This document shows positions 45,301 to 56,734 of a stretch of DNA of 64,000 nt, piece after piece. A program made the translations under genes and the position numbers. A model generated the notes under the pieces. The model searched no databases and had not been told where the DNA came from. It saw only the letters and a program-made list of their open reading frames with translations. Origin of the DNA: Larix kaempferi (taxonomy: Eukaryota > Streptophyta > Pinopsida > Pinales > Pinaceae); the NCBI GenBank assembly GCA_027924585.1, contig BSBM01000036.1, positions 3,775,001 through 3,839,000 of the forward strand, read 5' to 3'. Each line of letters starts with the position of its first letter. Positions within the stretch are counted from its first letter, which is position 1.

Positions 45301-46557
45301 TTATGCTTAGTTGAAATAAATCCAAGGCAGTTAGGGTTGTCACCACAGCCAAGAAAACCACGTGAAGATCACCACGGTGGATTCCATTAGGCATTCCACT
45401 AAAATGCTTTATTGCACTTTAATTACTATAGCTACCACAGTACGTAGAACCTGCCGTCGCAACCATGCATTAAGGTTATTGTTTCGACCTTCTATAGAAA
45501 TAAACATTATATCCATAGTATGGTTTGGTTACGTATATTATCAAAGGTCAAACCTATCATGGTTCAACATTCAAAACATATGGAGTAGGACGTGGAGCCC
45601 CCTTTTTATCAAACCCTTGTACATAGTATAAAGATCATAAAGTGCATATCAAATATATTAAACAGCTAATGTTACCATGCTCTAGTATTATAAACATCCA
45701 TTGTATAAATTAATAGAGGGTAGTTGCATATAGTGTATAGTTTACAACTATCGACATTTTCCAAGTTGCCATAATAACACTATTATATAGGTTTATGCAT
45801 ATAGTGCGTAAGACCAAAAGATAGGTTTAGGATTATATGGCTAGTATATAAGCTTAGGTTATGTCCCTTTTATATATAATTGAATACAAGACATAAGTCC
45901 TAAGTAAAGGGTTAAATACCTAGCTTGAAAACAAAACTACTTTCCACGATGACTTAATACAAGACAATTGTAATAGCAACACAATTTCTGAGTTTCGAAT
46001 ATAACTGAAATTATATAAACAACTTGAATGCAACTGAAGATCAAATCTCACCCTGGATATACTTCAAGTTACTCTAATTCCTTTTTAATATTGAAGGCTA
46101 ACTGAAGTTAAATAGGATCTCTTTATACACTTCGAAAACAGTATCGCTCTTACCTATGATCTGCGACAGAAGTTCAGATGCTTTAGCTAAATAGATAAGT
46201 AAGCCTCGGGGTACCCATAGGACCCCTTCATCATCAATAAGAAAAGTAAACAGTTAGCACATATAATGAAATCAGTATCAAGTTAAGTCTATAAAGTATT
46301 GACATCTAATTAAGTAATCATAACTGATCTAGGATGCTTAGTTGAGGCAAAAACATCCAACAGTATCATAATATAGACACAAACACATTTCCACGCATTT
46401 CGTAATACAACTTACAAACATAATCGACATAACTTGTTATTACAGCGTGTCGTCTAGATAAACAAATAAACATTTATTTTACTTCCGCATAGCAAATATA
46501 GCACTTAATGCTACTTAGAAAAAAATTTAAATTTTTTGTGATTTTTGGGATGTTACA
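42307..46557. mobile_element. E4: 4251-bp TG...CA insertion, probably a solo LTR
   Basis: The insertion starts TGTAACATACCC and ends GGGATGTTACA, with the 5-bp duplication GATGA at 42302-42306 and 46558-46562. TG...CA ends with a 5-bp duplication point to an LTR-retrotransposon integrase. I find no internal primer site, polypurine tract, coding domain or direct terminal repeat, so the simplest reading is one long LTR left after recombination between two LTRs. LTRs of this length occur in Del/Tekay and Ogre-type gypsy elements. A large non-autonomous element is the alternative. Confidence 0.8.
43766..44728. repeat. Degenerate array of short palindromes inside E4
   Basis: Short palindromes with unrelated flanks recur about every 70-100 bp. 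Examples are GGTTTCAAACC (43767), GAGACTAGGTCTC (43846), GGGTTACAACCC (43985), GGGCTCTGCCC (44057), GGGTTCGACCC (44234), GAGAGCTCTC (44435), AGGGTTAGACCCT (44628) and GAGGATTCAATCCTC (44714). Many are preceded by a CGAGG-type triplet and followed by an A-rich stretch with ATAAAC. It looks like a decayed tandem array of an 80-90-bp unit in which the palindrome is kept as a shape rather than a sequence. Confidence 0.5.
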
Positions 46558-47143
46558 GATGATCCCTTAGACCTCTCCCCTAAATATTCAACCTATCCTA
46601 TCCCTTTGGCCTTATAAATATGGAACCTCTCTCCATTGTAAAGGGAGGAAGGATTATAGTACTCTTATGCTGGTGAAATTTCTCCAGGTGATCCTCATTC
46701 ATCATGTGGGAGGCAAGCATTCTATCTTGGAGGCTAGGATTGTTGTATGGAAGTTGCAACGTTAAGGCTTGGGTTGTGACATTTCTTCCCTATGTACTTT
46801 TGATTATTACATTAATAAAATTTCTTTCCATAAGTGTTGTTGTCTTGATAATACTTAGGATTTTCTTCCTTAACTGTTAATCTAGATCAATTCATGTTTC
46901 TATGATTTTACCATTTGTTTGTTTCCACGTGCTTGATAAGGTTTTGCAGTTGAAGATCTGAAGACTTTGGAGCTTGGAGAAACAAAGAGAAATGAACTGT
47001 AGACTTGAGGTAAGTCGTCTCTTCATCTACTCTGCATTTCTATTGATCTAGGAAAGTATCTAGTATTATGTTTCTATTTGTTCTAGATCCACTTGGACTA
47101 GGGAGATATATTTGAGTCTGCTCATACTGATTGTCCAAAAACA

Positions 47144-48804
47144 CTATTACTTCCTTACATAGAAACTGTGTGTTATAAATTCAATTCAGCTTATGTGTGG
47201 ATAACAATGTGGCAAATGAAGTTGCATTCAGGGCACTGCTGCGAGCTGGATTTATATGGTGTGAAGGAAGGGAAGCAGTGATAGAGGCGGTGGCAGTGGC
47301 GATAGAGGCGATGGCGGTGGCGATGTGATAGAGGCCGTGTAGGTGACTGCCAATACATTAAATGCATTTACTATCTGCCTCCTTCAAATTTTTAGAGCTG
47401 TGTTGCAGTGCATAGCACCCAGTCATATGTGATGCGGTGGTGCAGGAAGCTTCACGAAGGCGGTGTGGTGCATGAAGATAAAGCAACTCATCAATATTGA
47501 TGCTTATTGAATGAGCATTGAATGCGCATTGAATGTTGGGCGCTGGCACCGAGCATTCCGCCGCCGGCTCGGCAATAAGACCCTCAATTTTTCAGCCAAT
47601 AGCGTGCAAGCTAAGAATTTGGGAACTTAGGATAGTAATAGTGCATAAAATCATGCATCCAAAAAGTTTGGGTAAAACTTAAAAAATGAAGGAAAACTAA
47701 TACGTAGTCAAAGTTATTAATAGTTAGTCAACGCATATCGATTACAATGATACACTGCCTATCGGCAGGTATAATAAGGCAAAGGGCATGGAGCATATTC
47801 GGAAGTGTTATGATATATACATAAAAGTGTTTGCATATGGACATGAGTATGGGATCAAAATAAAGTCACACTAAGCTATCACTTGAGGTCGGTCAAGTTA
47901 TTAGTAGTCAAAGTTAATATTCCATCTATTTTGGAGGAATGAAATATTAATTAAGTCTTATTTAAACTATGTGATAATGGTGAATGTGTTAAGGCTTGAA
48001 GGAACCATTTACATGAATATATGTGTTTATGGTGAATTTAAACTATGTGATATTTACATATTTATGGAAATGAATGTTAGTTATAATGAATAATATAAGG
48101 ATTTTATATATGATGAATGGGAAAAATTATTTTAGTTAAATGAATTGAGATGAGGCTACACTCTATCTCATAAAGGAATGCTTTGTATTAAATATACTTG
48201 TTTCTAAAAAAGAAAAGAAAATGGTTATATAACTAGCAATTGCCCCATGAGGGGCAAAAGAACGCCGAATGGAATATGAATTTAAAAACAAGTAAAGAAG
48301 TAATAATTTTTGGTAAGGCCTTTGGATTATAGACTAGGTTCATTAGAGCTCTAATGAGACGTTATATCACGTATAATTTATTTAGTTTAACGATTTGGAT
48401 CAATTGGAAATATAACACAACCTACATGCCAAGTGAGTGGTGATATATTAATATTTTTTAAGTTTTAAAGTTTCCAATGAATGGTAAAAGGGCCAAAACA
48501 TAGAAGCAAAGATTTGTTCAAAATATTATTACAAAATGGATTCCTACTTTTCTGAAGCTGTAAGTCATTTTTATGGTGCTTTCGGCAAACACACAATCCG
48601 AGAATTATAAGATCAACTCTAAAAGGGTCAAAACCGAGAGGCATTTTCGATAGACTGAACATTAGCAATAACCAGCCTAGATCCAAATCCTAGGCTCTAT
48701 CAAGCACCGAGAGGGATCAAATCTCCCGACGTGCAAACCCAATCTCCCGACGTGCAAACCTCTCCTTGAATAGCTCCTTGAGTGTAATACTTGAGCCACC
48801 TAAT
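47144..48804. other. No gene seen
   Basis: DNA flanking the E2 insertion. A (GGC/GAT)GGTGGC-like minisatellite occurs near 47280-47335 (repeated AGGCGGTGGC / GATAGAGGC units). The rest has short frames without recognisable domains. Confidence 0.4.
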
Positions 48805-49160
48805 ACTAAGTTCTAAAATCTCTAGTTTAAGTCTCATATTTACTTTTTACTTTGTATTATTCTTTTCAAACTCGACAAACACTCTAAAGTCTCATATTTA
48901 CTTTTTACTTTGTATTAAAAGTAAAAAGTAAAGTCTCTAGTTTAAGTCTCATATTTACTTTTTACTTTGTATTATTCTTTTTGTTTATGGCAGGCATAAT
49001 ATTTACCACCTAATCCTAAGCTTTAAAGTCTCTAGTTTAAGTCTCATATTTACTTTTTACTTTGTATTATTCTTTTTTGTTTATGGACGACATAATATTT
49101 ATTACTTTTTACTTTGTATTATTATTTTTTGTTTACTTTGTATTATTTTGTTACTCGACA
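48805..49160. repeat. Irregular tandem repeats of a TTTACTTTTTACTTTGTATT unit
   Basis: The phrase AGTCTCATATTTACTTTTTA followed by CTTTGTATTATTC occurs four times (near 48830, 48890, 48943, 49037), with one inverted piece AAAGTAAAAAGTAAAG at 48918-48935. The units differ in length, so the array has been shuffled. Confidence 0.75.
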
Positions 49161-49479
49161 AACTCGACAAACACTCGACACATGTTACAAGATCTCCCTC
49201 ATGCTGGGCTATAGAGCGCCTCTCGGCGCAATAAATTACAATTTCCATGACGTTAAGTCCGAAAAATTCAATAACTTGTCGTCATTTTAAAAAAATGGCC
49301 AAAATTAAAAACCGTTTAACCCTTCTACCGTGAGCACTTCATATTAATTTAAAAAGCATACAAGTATTTAGATTAATTTCTCATGGTGATAATCCTTTGA
49401 AATGAGGGGAAAACTCAATACCAAATAATTTATTTTTTTCTTTTTGAGTAAACCCACATTTTTGAAATCATAAATTAAG

Positions 49480-49880
49480 ATTTGAAATTAAGATTTTTGT
49501 CTTTGAAATTAAGTTTTTTGTGTCACTTTGATATAGTGATCAATATAACTATTGATAACTCTGTGGTAGCAATAAATACACTACTGCTAGATGCATATTA
49601 TTCACAATATAGCTTTATCATTGAAAATTTTGTCTATGTATATATTTCTATTGTTGCTACTTTATGTCTTATCCTTAAGATCCCTAAAAGAATACATTCC
49701 ATTTCAGAGACATCCTTAAAAGAAGACATTACATTTCAACTACTTTATGTCTTATCCTTAAGATCCCTAAAATAATACATTCCATTTCAGAGACATCCTT
49801 AAAATAATACATTCCAATTCAAATAAAATAATACATTCCATTTCAGAGACATCCTTAAAATAATACATTCCAATTCAGAG
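49480..49880. repeat. Repeats of AGACATCCTTAAAATAATAC and TTATGTCTTATCCTTAAGAT
   Basis: Near 49660-49880 the phrases TACTTTATGTCTTATCC and TACATTCCATTTCAGAGACA recur two to five times in slightly different order. A frame at 49482-49775 crosses the array and is not a gene in my reading. Confidence 0.7.
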
Positions 49881-50387
49881 ACAAGACAATGAATTTTTGT
49901 TTTCTTTTACATATGGTAGATGTCTCCTTGAATTCGAACAGTTGACCCACTTAGTCCCAGTTGACCGCCCCAACCACCCATTCTACAACCGTTCCACTGA
50001 CAGTGGACTTATTTCAAGAGGTTGGCCCCGTTGAAATATGTAATCCTGTCCTTGCCATGTGATATGGGTGGAAAGCTTGATCGGTTTCTCACTTTATCAC
50101 GAAATTTTGTCACTGCTTTCTGTGTTTCTACAATCTCTACTTTATGTCTTATCCTTCATTTCATATTTACTTACAAAGTTGAAGGTTGAATATCTCTTTC
50201 AAAAATTCTGGTAAATTCGTAATGAAAAATTTGACAATACTTTACATCATTCTCATTTAAATTAAATTGTCACTTAAAGTATCACACAAATATGAATGGT
50301 ATGAAAATTAATTCAAAATAAATTAGATATTGAACACAATAGTGCAATACATGAAGTATTTCCCAATAAACATATCTTGATGATGTT

Positions 50388-50885
50388 GATCTTGATTACA
50401 TGGATGCTCTCTGCTAACTACACCAGAAAAGTCATTGTCATTATTGATGATATTGTCTTAAACAAGCTCAGGGTTAATTTGTCCATGTGTGTTTTCCCAG
50501 ATCTGGACCATGTTTACAATCAAGATGTGTTATGTCTTTCCCCAATTCTGTAGGATATTGATGACCAGGATAGTAATTGCTATCTATACATGAATACTCC
50601 CTGTTGTTGTTGATAATGTTGTCAAAAAGAAACTCAGGTAATTTCTCCAACCACGTCTTTCCCCAAATTTGGATCATTTTCATAATCAGGATGTGTTCTG
50701 TCGTTGACCAACTCTGCAGGATATTGATGACCAGAATGCCCACTGCTATGTATACTGAACATTCATTGTAGTTGTTGATAATATTGTCAAAACCAATCTG
50801 AGGGACAATTTTTCCAAAGTGTCTTTCCCAAGATCTGTATCATTTTCACAATCAAGGGGTGCACTAGTTGTGGTCGTTAAAGATG
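50388..50885. repeat. Three diverged tandem copies of a 166-bp unit
   Basis: GATATTGATGACCAG begins copies at 50554 and 50720, and a more diverged copy precedes at about 50388. Each contains GTTGATAATNTTGTC and a CTTTCCC(C)AA(G/T)AT(C/T)TG stretch. On the minus strand a frame gives DPNLGKD-like and GHQYPTELGKD phrases in each unit, but 166 is not a multiple of three, so the units lie in different frames. The left-hand continuation to 51270 has the open minus frame DTWKGWKNRSSIYGTSRG of unknown identity. Confidence 0.7.
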
Positions 50886-51839
50886 GCATTCCATCTTCCA
50901 ATTGATGGCTGGAAAATCCATCTCAATCATTATATGAATAATAAGATGCTTCAATCATCGGATCTACCAAATGCAAATCTTCCATCTTTTCATTGTTGGC
51001 AATGTTGCCAAGCTCTGATTGCAAAACAATTCGTCCATCTAATGATTTCTCAAAATCCGTAGCTATTTGATAACCATCACAATGTAGTCCTCGGCTCGTC
51101 CCATATATCGACGAGCGGTTTTTCCAACCCTTCCATGTATCTGTGAAACCCAAAACAAAACACTCAATTCCTAATTCATTACTACAAAACAGATCTCTAG
51201 AAACTGCACTAGGCACAACATGCACACACATAGATGGAAGATGTAGTATGTACTTCTCAGAAATAAACACTTACCATATCATGACAGGCATAAGAAGGAT
51301 GTAAATTTCTCCGCTCTCACTCATCGTGAATAATAGGCCTAATCTTACGTTCTCCAACTGATGTTACCGAGTTATAACATATGAAACACACCACCATGTG
51401 AGTATAAGTATACAGATATGAAACACACCACCCTGTGAGTATAAGTCTACAGATTTTTAAGCATCCTGAGCAGAGCAAGAATCGCATGAAGAAATATATT
51501 TAGGTGGCTAAAAATACAAATCATTCAAATTACCGATATGAAATTTAGTTACCTTGTGAGAAATTCAGAGCCACAGTGTATCTAACAAGACACTACCAGA
51601 GATTGCAATCTTCTTAATGTAGGAAAAAGGAGAGAAATGCGCATATTTTTGTAATGACTGAGAAATGTAGTCCTTAGGAGTATGCACTCTACTTTAGCTA
51701 GCTTCCTCAGGAGTTTGATTACAGCAACCGAGCTTGCAATCTTGTACTTCTTACTGTAATTTTTTTACCATAATACAAGGTCTCCATTTGAGATATAACG
51801 GCTATTCAACTCACTCAACTCTTCTAGGTTCTAAAGGAA

Positions 51840-53340
51840 TGATTGTGAGACGATAAATGTTGGAGTCAGATCTCATACTCTTGAACCAATACTCATAGAT
51901 CTTATACTTCTCTCGGTAAATTGACAACACAGATCTAGGAGAGTCTCCCCAGTTCTCACCAACTACATCACTGCATATAGGAAACAAAACAGACCAGATT
52001 AGTTAAACGCCATTTTATAGATAGTAAAAAAGCAGCAACACAAGAAAACAAACACATTACCATTTTAATAATAAGATTACAAACCTACAAGTTGTTCACT
52101 TATAAGGAATTCTTGTAACCTTGGCGTGAAGAGCCTCTTATACCTCAGGTAGATGAAAGTATATTTTGGAATATTGTTCAGTGCAAGGATCATACCCCCC
52201 AAACAAATGCCTCCATGACTGCCAACAAAATGAATTTGTGAGGGAAGGATACAATCCTATATAGCAGTTTTGAGAGAGTTTGTCGGCAAGAGGTAATAAG
52301 GTAAATTAGCATAAATTCATCTTAAATCTGGATTTTTTAAGCAAAGGGATAAAAGTGCATGCCCATGCTTCAAAGATACAGGTTCAATATGGATCTATGC
52401 AAATTTATCCTTTTATTTATTATTTTTAAGTTGTGGCTTTAGTTTCTTTTTTGGGGACATTACAAATGGAATGCAATTGTTTTCTATTTAATTTTATGAG
52501 TATTACCCCACATACATATACAGAGATCTCTCTCACCTTAAATTGTAAGAGCACCTAACTTACTTAACTGAAAATACCAGTAATTTTATTCACTATGCAA
52601 CAAATTGTAGACCTTAATTGCATGCCAAAATGTGCTCTATTTGACGAACCAGGGCCTCAATCATCTTGTCCAGTCTTAATTTTGATATGTTAAAATGGGC
52701 AAAAAGCTACCAAATGGAGAAAATACAGCATTGGAATTTAAGCATGCCCTCATATTGATTTGCTAGCATATAATATACTTACTTTTCCCTTTTTCAATTG
52801 TTTTCGATATGTTCCAATACCGTTCAAGCGAGGGGTGTAGATGTTGTATGGATCAATTTCCCCCATTTCCACGTCGGCATAATCTAATGCCTTTTCACAT
52901 AGAGATGATGGGTGCAGAAGAGATGAAAAGTCACAAAAAACGGTGAGCATTCGGAAGGTGTCGTTAGATATCATACCATGAGACCACGTAAATTCAAAAA
53001 TCCCTACACGATCATGGAAATCATTTGTAACTCCATTGCCCACCTGCAAGAACCATGTTATTCCCCATATTAATCACAATACAAGAGTATAATTGCCCCA
53101 TTTTCTCCTATATGATACTACTTATCGTATGTGATTCTTCATGAAAATCCTATATGATACTACTATGGTTGTCTATTATCCATTTCAAGAGTCCCTCGTT
53201 TTATTTTGATAATACCATGCACATTTTATTTATGATAACAGCACAAGATCTTACCATATATCCCTTAAGATTAATGGTTGGATTTTGAAGGTCCTTGTTG
53301 TGTCTATAGATGACTTGAGCTAAATTGGGAACGTAATGCC
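51840..53340 (-). pseudogene. Serine carboxypeptidase-like pseudogene, four exons left
   Basis: On the minus strand four exons keep GT-AG borders. Exon A (53340-53255): GHYVPNLAQVIYRHN...LKGYM. Exon B (53043-52783): VGNGVTNDFHDRVGIFEF, HGMISNDTFRML, LHPSSLCEKALDYADVE and EIDPYNIYTP. Exon C (52218-52085): GGYDPCTEQYSKIYFHLPEV then a TAA (52138-52140), EALHAKVTRIPYK then a TGA (52096-52098) where Trp is usual. Exon D (51970-about 51840): GENWGDSPRSVLSIYRE, after which family similarity fades. These are the middle and C-terminal parts of secreted/vacuolar carboxypeptidases. The exon with the catalytic Ser (upstream of A) and those with Asp and His are not found. Confidence 0.85.
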
Positions 53341-53714
53341 CTGGAAGAAAACAATATTGAAAACAAATAATCAGGTTAATTTAGGGTTTTTGTTCTGCAA
53401 ATATATGTGTGGTAAAAACAAATTTAACAACCCAAGGAAACTCCTATACACAATTTTATTAACAAAACATTTTTTTTTAAAACCGGATTTCTGGGAAAAT
53501 CATTATTCAAACTTCCTTACATTCGACCAATGAAAAGGCCAAAAATGTTAGCTCCTTATCTGATTTCAACCTACAAATGTTACAGATTATGCAAAGTAGA
53601 GACATCAACTGGCCGTGCAACCAATCCACACTCAAGTCATAATTCATGCATTTTAACATACACAATCAAAGTGGACAATATTTATGACAATAGATGCTGA
53701 AAATTGATGAGTTT
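53341..53714. other. No gene seen upstream of the carboxypeptidase exons
   Basis: I looked on the minus strand for the GESYAG catalytic-serine exon that should precede exon A and did not find it. The pseudogene is truncated here. Confidence 0.5.
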
Positions 53715-53800
53715 TGCCTAGTGGCAAAGTGGTTAAGTTTGGGTTGAATAGATTCCCTCAAACGTAGACCTAACTGTCACATTTCAACCAACAACTTTCA
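53715..53800 (+). repeat. tRNA-like (SINE-head-like) segment
   Basis: GCCTAGTGGCAAAGTGGTTAAG contains TGGCAAAGTGG (53722-53732), a good match to the RNA polymerase III A box (TRGYNNARNGG type). The B box about 40 bases on is poor (CATTTCAACC). A similar pair, TGGCAAGTTGTTG near 57629 and AGTTCAAACTCTG near 57680, lies in the inverted-repeat element. Suggestive only. Confidence 0.3.
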
Positions 53801-55005
53801 AATTAAAAAAATGAAGGGCTTTCATAGGTTGTAAAGTAGAAAACAAAACATAGTTTCTTGTTTTCATTATGAGAAAAGGGAAGAATCTCAATTCTCTACG
53901 TCTTTACATACGCAAAAAAAATTGTGGTTACATATATCTTCATATCCACGATACTTGTAGCAGACGTCTAACATGAAGAGTTTCTTGCTTTTCTAAACAT
54001 TGAAGTCATTTTTTCAGTGAGATAATTGCAGCCTAGTACCAAGCATGGGGTTTCTCATCAATCTGGTAGCCCGGGTCAAAGAAGGTTATGGGACAACTTG
54101 TGCATTTTGTTGCATGTGTTAAGTAGTTTGAAACCTTACAGTTTTGAGGCCTACTCTAGCTGGATGTTACGTAGTGTTGAAGCCTTCTGTTTCACTCTTG
54201 TTATTTTGTTTGAATCTCATAATTAAAGGATAACAAGCGAAGTGATGGAGAATTTCCAGGTGGCTGAATTCTTCAAAGATCTTTCTAGATGCCAGGCAAA
54301 GTTTTAAAATTGAAATTAAGGAGAAGGTTATCATGCCTCTGGGCACATCTTATAGGTCTAATGTGAGGAGATAAACATACAACATTCAAAATAATTTTGT
54401 TCTTGCTATTCACAAGGCACAACCCTATGGTGTAACGTGGTTCAAAGAGCTGCAAAGTATGGACACAATGGTATCTTTGGAGAGGGATGTGCACACAACA
54501 CCCTCCAAGTTGTTGCCTAAGGTGTGACCTCATGAACTTGTACAAAGAGGATAATGGGAGCAAATCCATCCTATTGGATAACATTTAGCGGAATAGTCGT
54601 TGGAAATCATGGCATGACAATTGCCTGCTTTTTTGGGGCTTATAGGAGGAGAGGAGATGCGGTGGTTATTTGCGATTTAGGTTTTGGAGCTTGGGTGAGG
54701 GAATGATTTTTCTAGGATTTTTGCACCAGTTATCTAGAATTCTTATTTAGCTTGCAAATATTCACCTGTTGTTCTGATATGGATCCACACCTATGGTTAT
54801 GAAGGAAAATGTCTCTAAACTTTGTACTTAAGATCAAGAAAAGATTGATAGCTCTAATGCAATAGTTTCTTTATAAAAAATTCAAGAAAATATAAATGAA
54901 AAAACTTGCATCATGCAAGGTCAAAGTCCATTTTTTAATTGGCAGCTAGAACTTCAGTACTCTTTCCATCAGGCACTATCTCAAGGTTGAATGTTTAATG
55001 CAAGA
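53801..55005. other. No gene seen
   Basis: Short frames on both strands (54026-54226, 54285-54584 minus) have no recognisable domain. Confidence 0.4.
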
Positions 55006-55114
55006 GCATACTCTCCATTCCTAGTGATAGCATAAAAATGAGTGTGTGTGGGCATACTCTCCATTCCTAGTGATAGCATAAAAATGAGTGTGTGTGGGCA
55101 TACTCTCCATTCCT
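55006..55114. repeat. 46-bp tandem repeat ending at the SF3B3 pseudogene border
   Basis: The unit starts GCATACTCTCCATTCCTAGT and repeats at 55006 and 55052; a third, 17-base partial copy begins at 55098 and runs directly into SF3B3-like coding sequence. The two full copies look identical. Confidence 0.9.
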
Positions 55115-56269
55115 TTCTGTTCTTTTTCTTGTTGCAAACTGAGTATGGGGACATCTTTAACGTTACTTTAGAGAATGAGAATGATCGGGTAAGCAGGGAC
55201 GCTATTGTGTAGTTATTTATCACCAAATTTCCATAGGTTGTTAAGAGAAACACTAAAACCTAAATGGATCGTCTTTTTTTTTCTCGCAGGTGATTGAACT
55301 GAAGATCAAGTATTTTGATACAATTCCTGTAACATCAGCAATGTGTGTTTTGGGAATCATGCGCTCTACCAATTCCAAGGAATTGGGGATGATGCATATG
55401 TTGAATCATCTTCCGCTACTCTCATGGAAACGGATGAGAGATTTCAGCCAGTATTTTTCCAGCCTAGGGGCTTGAAAAACCTTGTTAAGATTGATGATAT
55501 AGAGAGTCTTATGCCAATGATGGACATGAAAGTTAGTAATGTCTTCGAGGAAGAAACCCCACAAATTTTCACTCTTTGTGGGAGAGGACCTTGCTCCTCC
55601 TTACATATACTAAGGCCGGGTCATGTTGTCATTGAAATGGTTGTTTCACATTTACCAGGTATTTTAGTGTTGTTTGGACAGTGAAGGAAAGTATAAATGA
55701 TGAATTTGATGCATACTGCATTGTTGTGTCCTTTGCAAATGCCACTTTGGTGCTGTCTATTGGTGAAACGGTTGAAGAAGTTAGTGACAGTAGATTTCTT
55801 GATACTACTACGTCACTGGTTGTTTCTCTTCTGGGAGAAGATTCCTTAATGCAGGTCCACCCCAATGGAATTCGGCATATAAGAGCAGATGGGCGTATCA
55901 ATGAATGGAAAACCCATGGGAAAAAGATGATTGTGAAAGTTGGTTGCAATAGATTGCAGGTCATAATTGTTCTGAGTGGGGGAGACTTATTTATTTTGAG
56001 ATGGATATGACAGGGAAACTGATGGAGGTGGAGGAGCGTGAAATGCCTGGAGATGTGTCTTGTCTAAATAATGCTCCAGTTCCTGAAGGTAGACAAAGAT
56101 CCATATTCTTGGTTGTAGGATCATATGACAGCACCATTCGCATATTATCTTTGGATCTTGATGACTGTATGCATATTTTGAGTGTGCAGGTTGTATCTTC
56201 TCCCCCAGAATCTCTTCTCTTACTTGAAGTGCAGGCTTCTATTGGAGGGGAGGATGGTGTTGATCATCC
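55115..56269 (+). pseudogene. SF3B3: SF3B3 (SF3b130/SAP130) pseudogene, left part
   Basis: It encodes the middle of splicing factor 3b subunit 3, the beta-propeller scaffold of U2 snRNP SF3b. The first exon piece ends LLQTEYGDIFNVTLENENDR at 55188. A 101-bp intron with GTAAGC...TTTCTCGCAG follows (55189-55289), and the next exon starts VIELKIKYFDTIPVTSAMCV. Then come GNHALYQFQGIGDDAYVE, EEETPQIFTLCGRGPCSS, DEFDAYCIVVSFANATLVLS, VHPNGIRHIRADGRINEW, and EGRQRSIFLVVGSYDSTIRI. Breaks: a deletion of about 11 residues near 55355, 1-bp shifts near 55665 and 55995, and one extra Cys codon. The family protein is about 1200 residues; this part begins roughly a quarter of the way in. Confidence 0.93.
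55189..55289 (+). other. Retained SF3B3 intron
   Basis: GTAAGC at the 5' border and a T-rich tract with CTCGCAG at the 3' border separate two pieces that are continuous in the protein family (ENENDR / VIELKIKYF). The intron shows that this copy came from DNA and not from a spliced mRNA. Confidence 0.85.
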
Positions 56270-56734
56270 TGTTATCCCTAAAGTTGAACCTGACTGCTAA
56301 GGTCAAGCTTAAGGAAATCTTAGATAGTAGACATAGGATATCTACACAGTAATTCTATCAGTTTTGGTGGCAGATGAGTATATGACAGAGATCAAGCAAC
56401 TCAATAATCAGATAGCAGGGAGTACATTGGTTTCAGTACTTAAACAAGGACAGAAAATGACTATGAGAATGAATTTATGAATGTAAAAACTCAAGTTCCA
56501 TCTTAGGATAGTGGCATAGTTATATACTAATCAAGAGAATCACAACATGAAATTGAGACCATGCATAGACAGAATAATGATAGTATGTACTTCATAAATT
56601 AAAACAGAAAAAGGGCTTAAAGATCATAATCCGTTTCAAAAACAATCATTTCTGATCAATATGGAAATAAATAACATATACATGCCTGCAAATGTCTATA
56701 TCAAATTGACCCCTGCCTCAGCCCTCTCGACTGG

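Larger units (their letters stand above)
17231..47143 (+). mobile_element. E2: Tat-like Ty3/gypsy element, LTR to LTR, with two nested insertions
   Basis: The 5' LTR (17231-18368) and 3' LTR (from 41918) share the start (C/T)GTTACACCAAAATCTCG and the end TGTCCRAAAACA. After removing the 4251-bp insertion and its 5-bp duplication the 3' LTR is 970 bp, exactly the 5' LTR (1138 bp) minus its 168-bp tandem duplication. The flanks are TTATT on the left and CTATT on the right, a target-site duplication with one change. Without the two insertions the element would be about 13.7 kb. It has gag, protease remnant, RT, a deleted RNase H/integrase region, aRNH and an antisense ORF. All are broken. Confidence 0.9.
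41918..47143 (+). repeat. E2 3' LTR, split by E4
   Basis: Part 1 is 41918-42306 and part 2 is 46558-47143; together they give 970 bp after one copy of GATGA is removed. The start is TGTTACACC and the end TGTCCAAAAACA. Alignment with the 5' LTR is collinear across the insertion. Confidence 0.9.

Noticed and set aside
49482-49775. 97-codon plus-strand frame
   Set aside because: It runs through a tandem repeat array and shows no domain.
52783-53043. Carboxypeptidase as a functional gene
   Set aside because: Two in-frame stops in exon C and missing catalytic exons.
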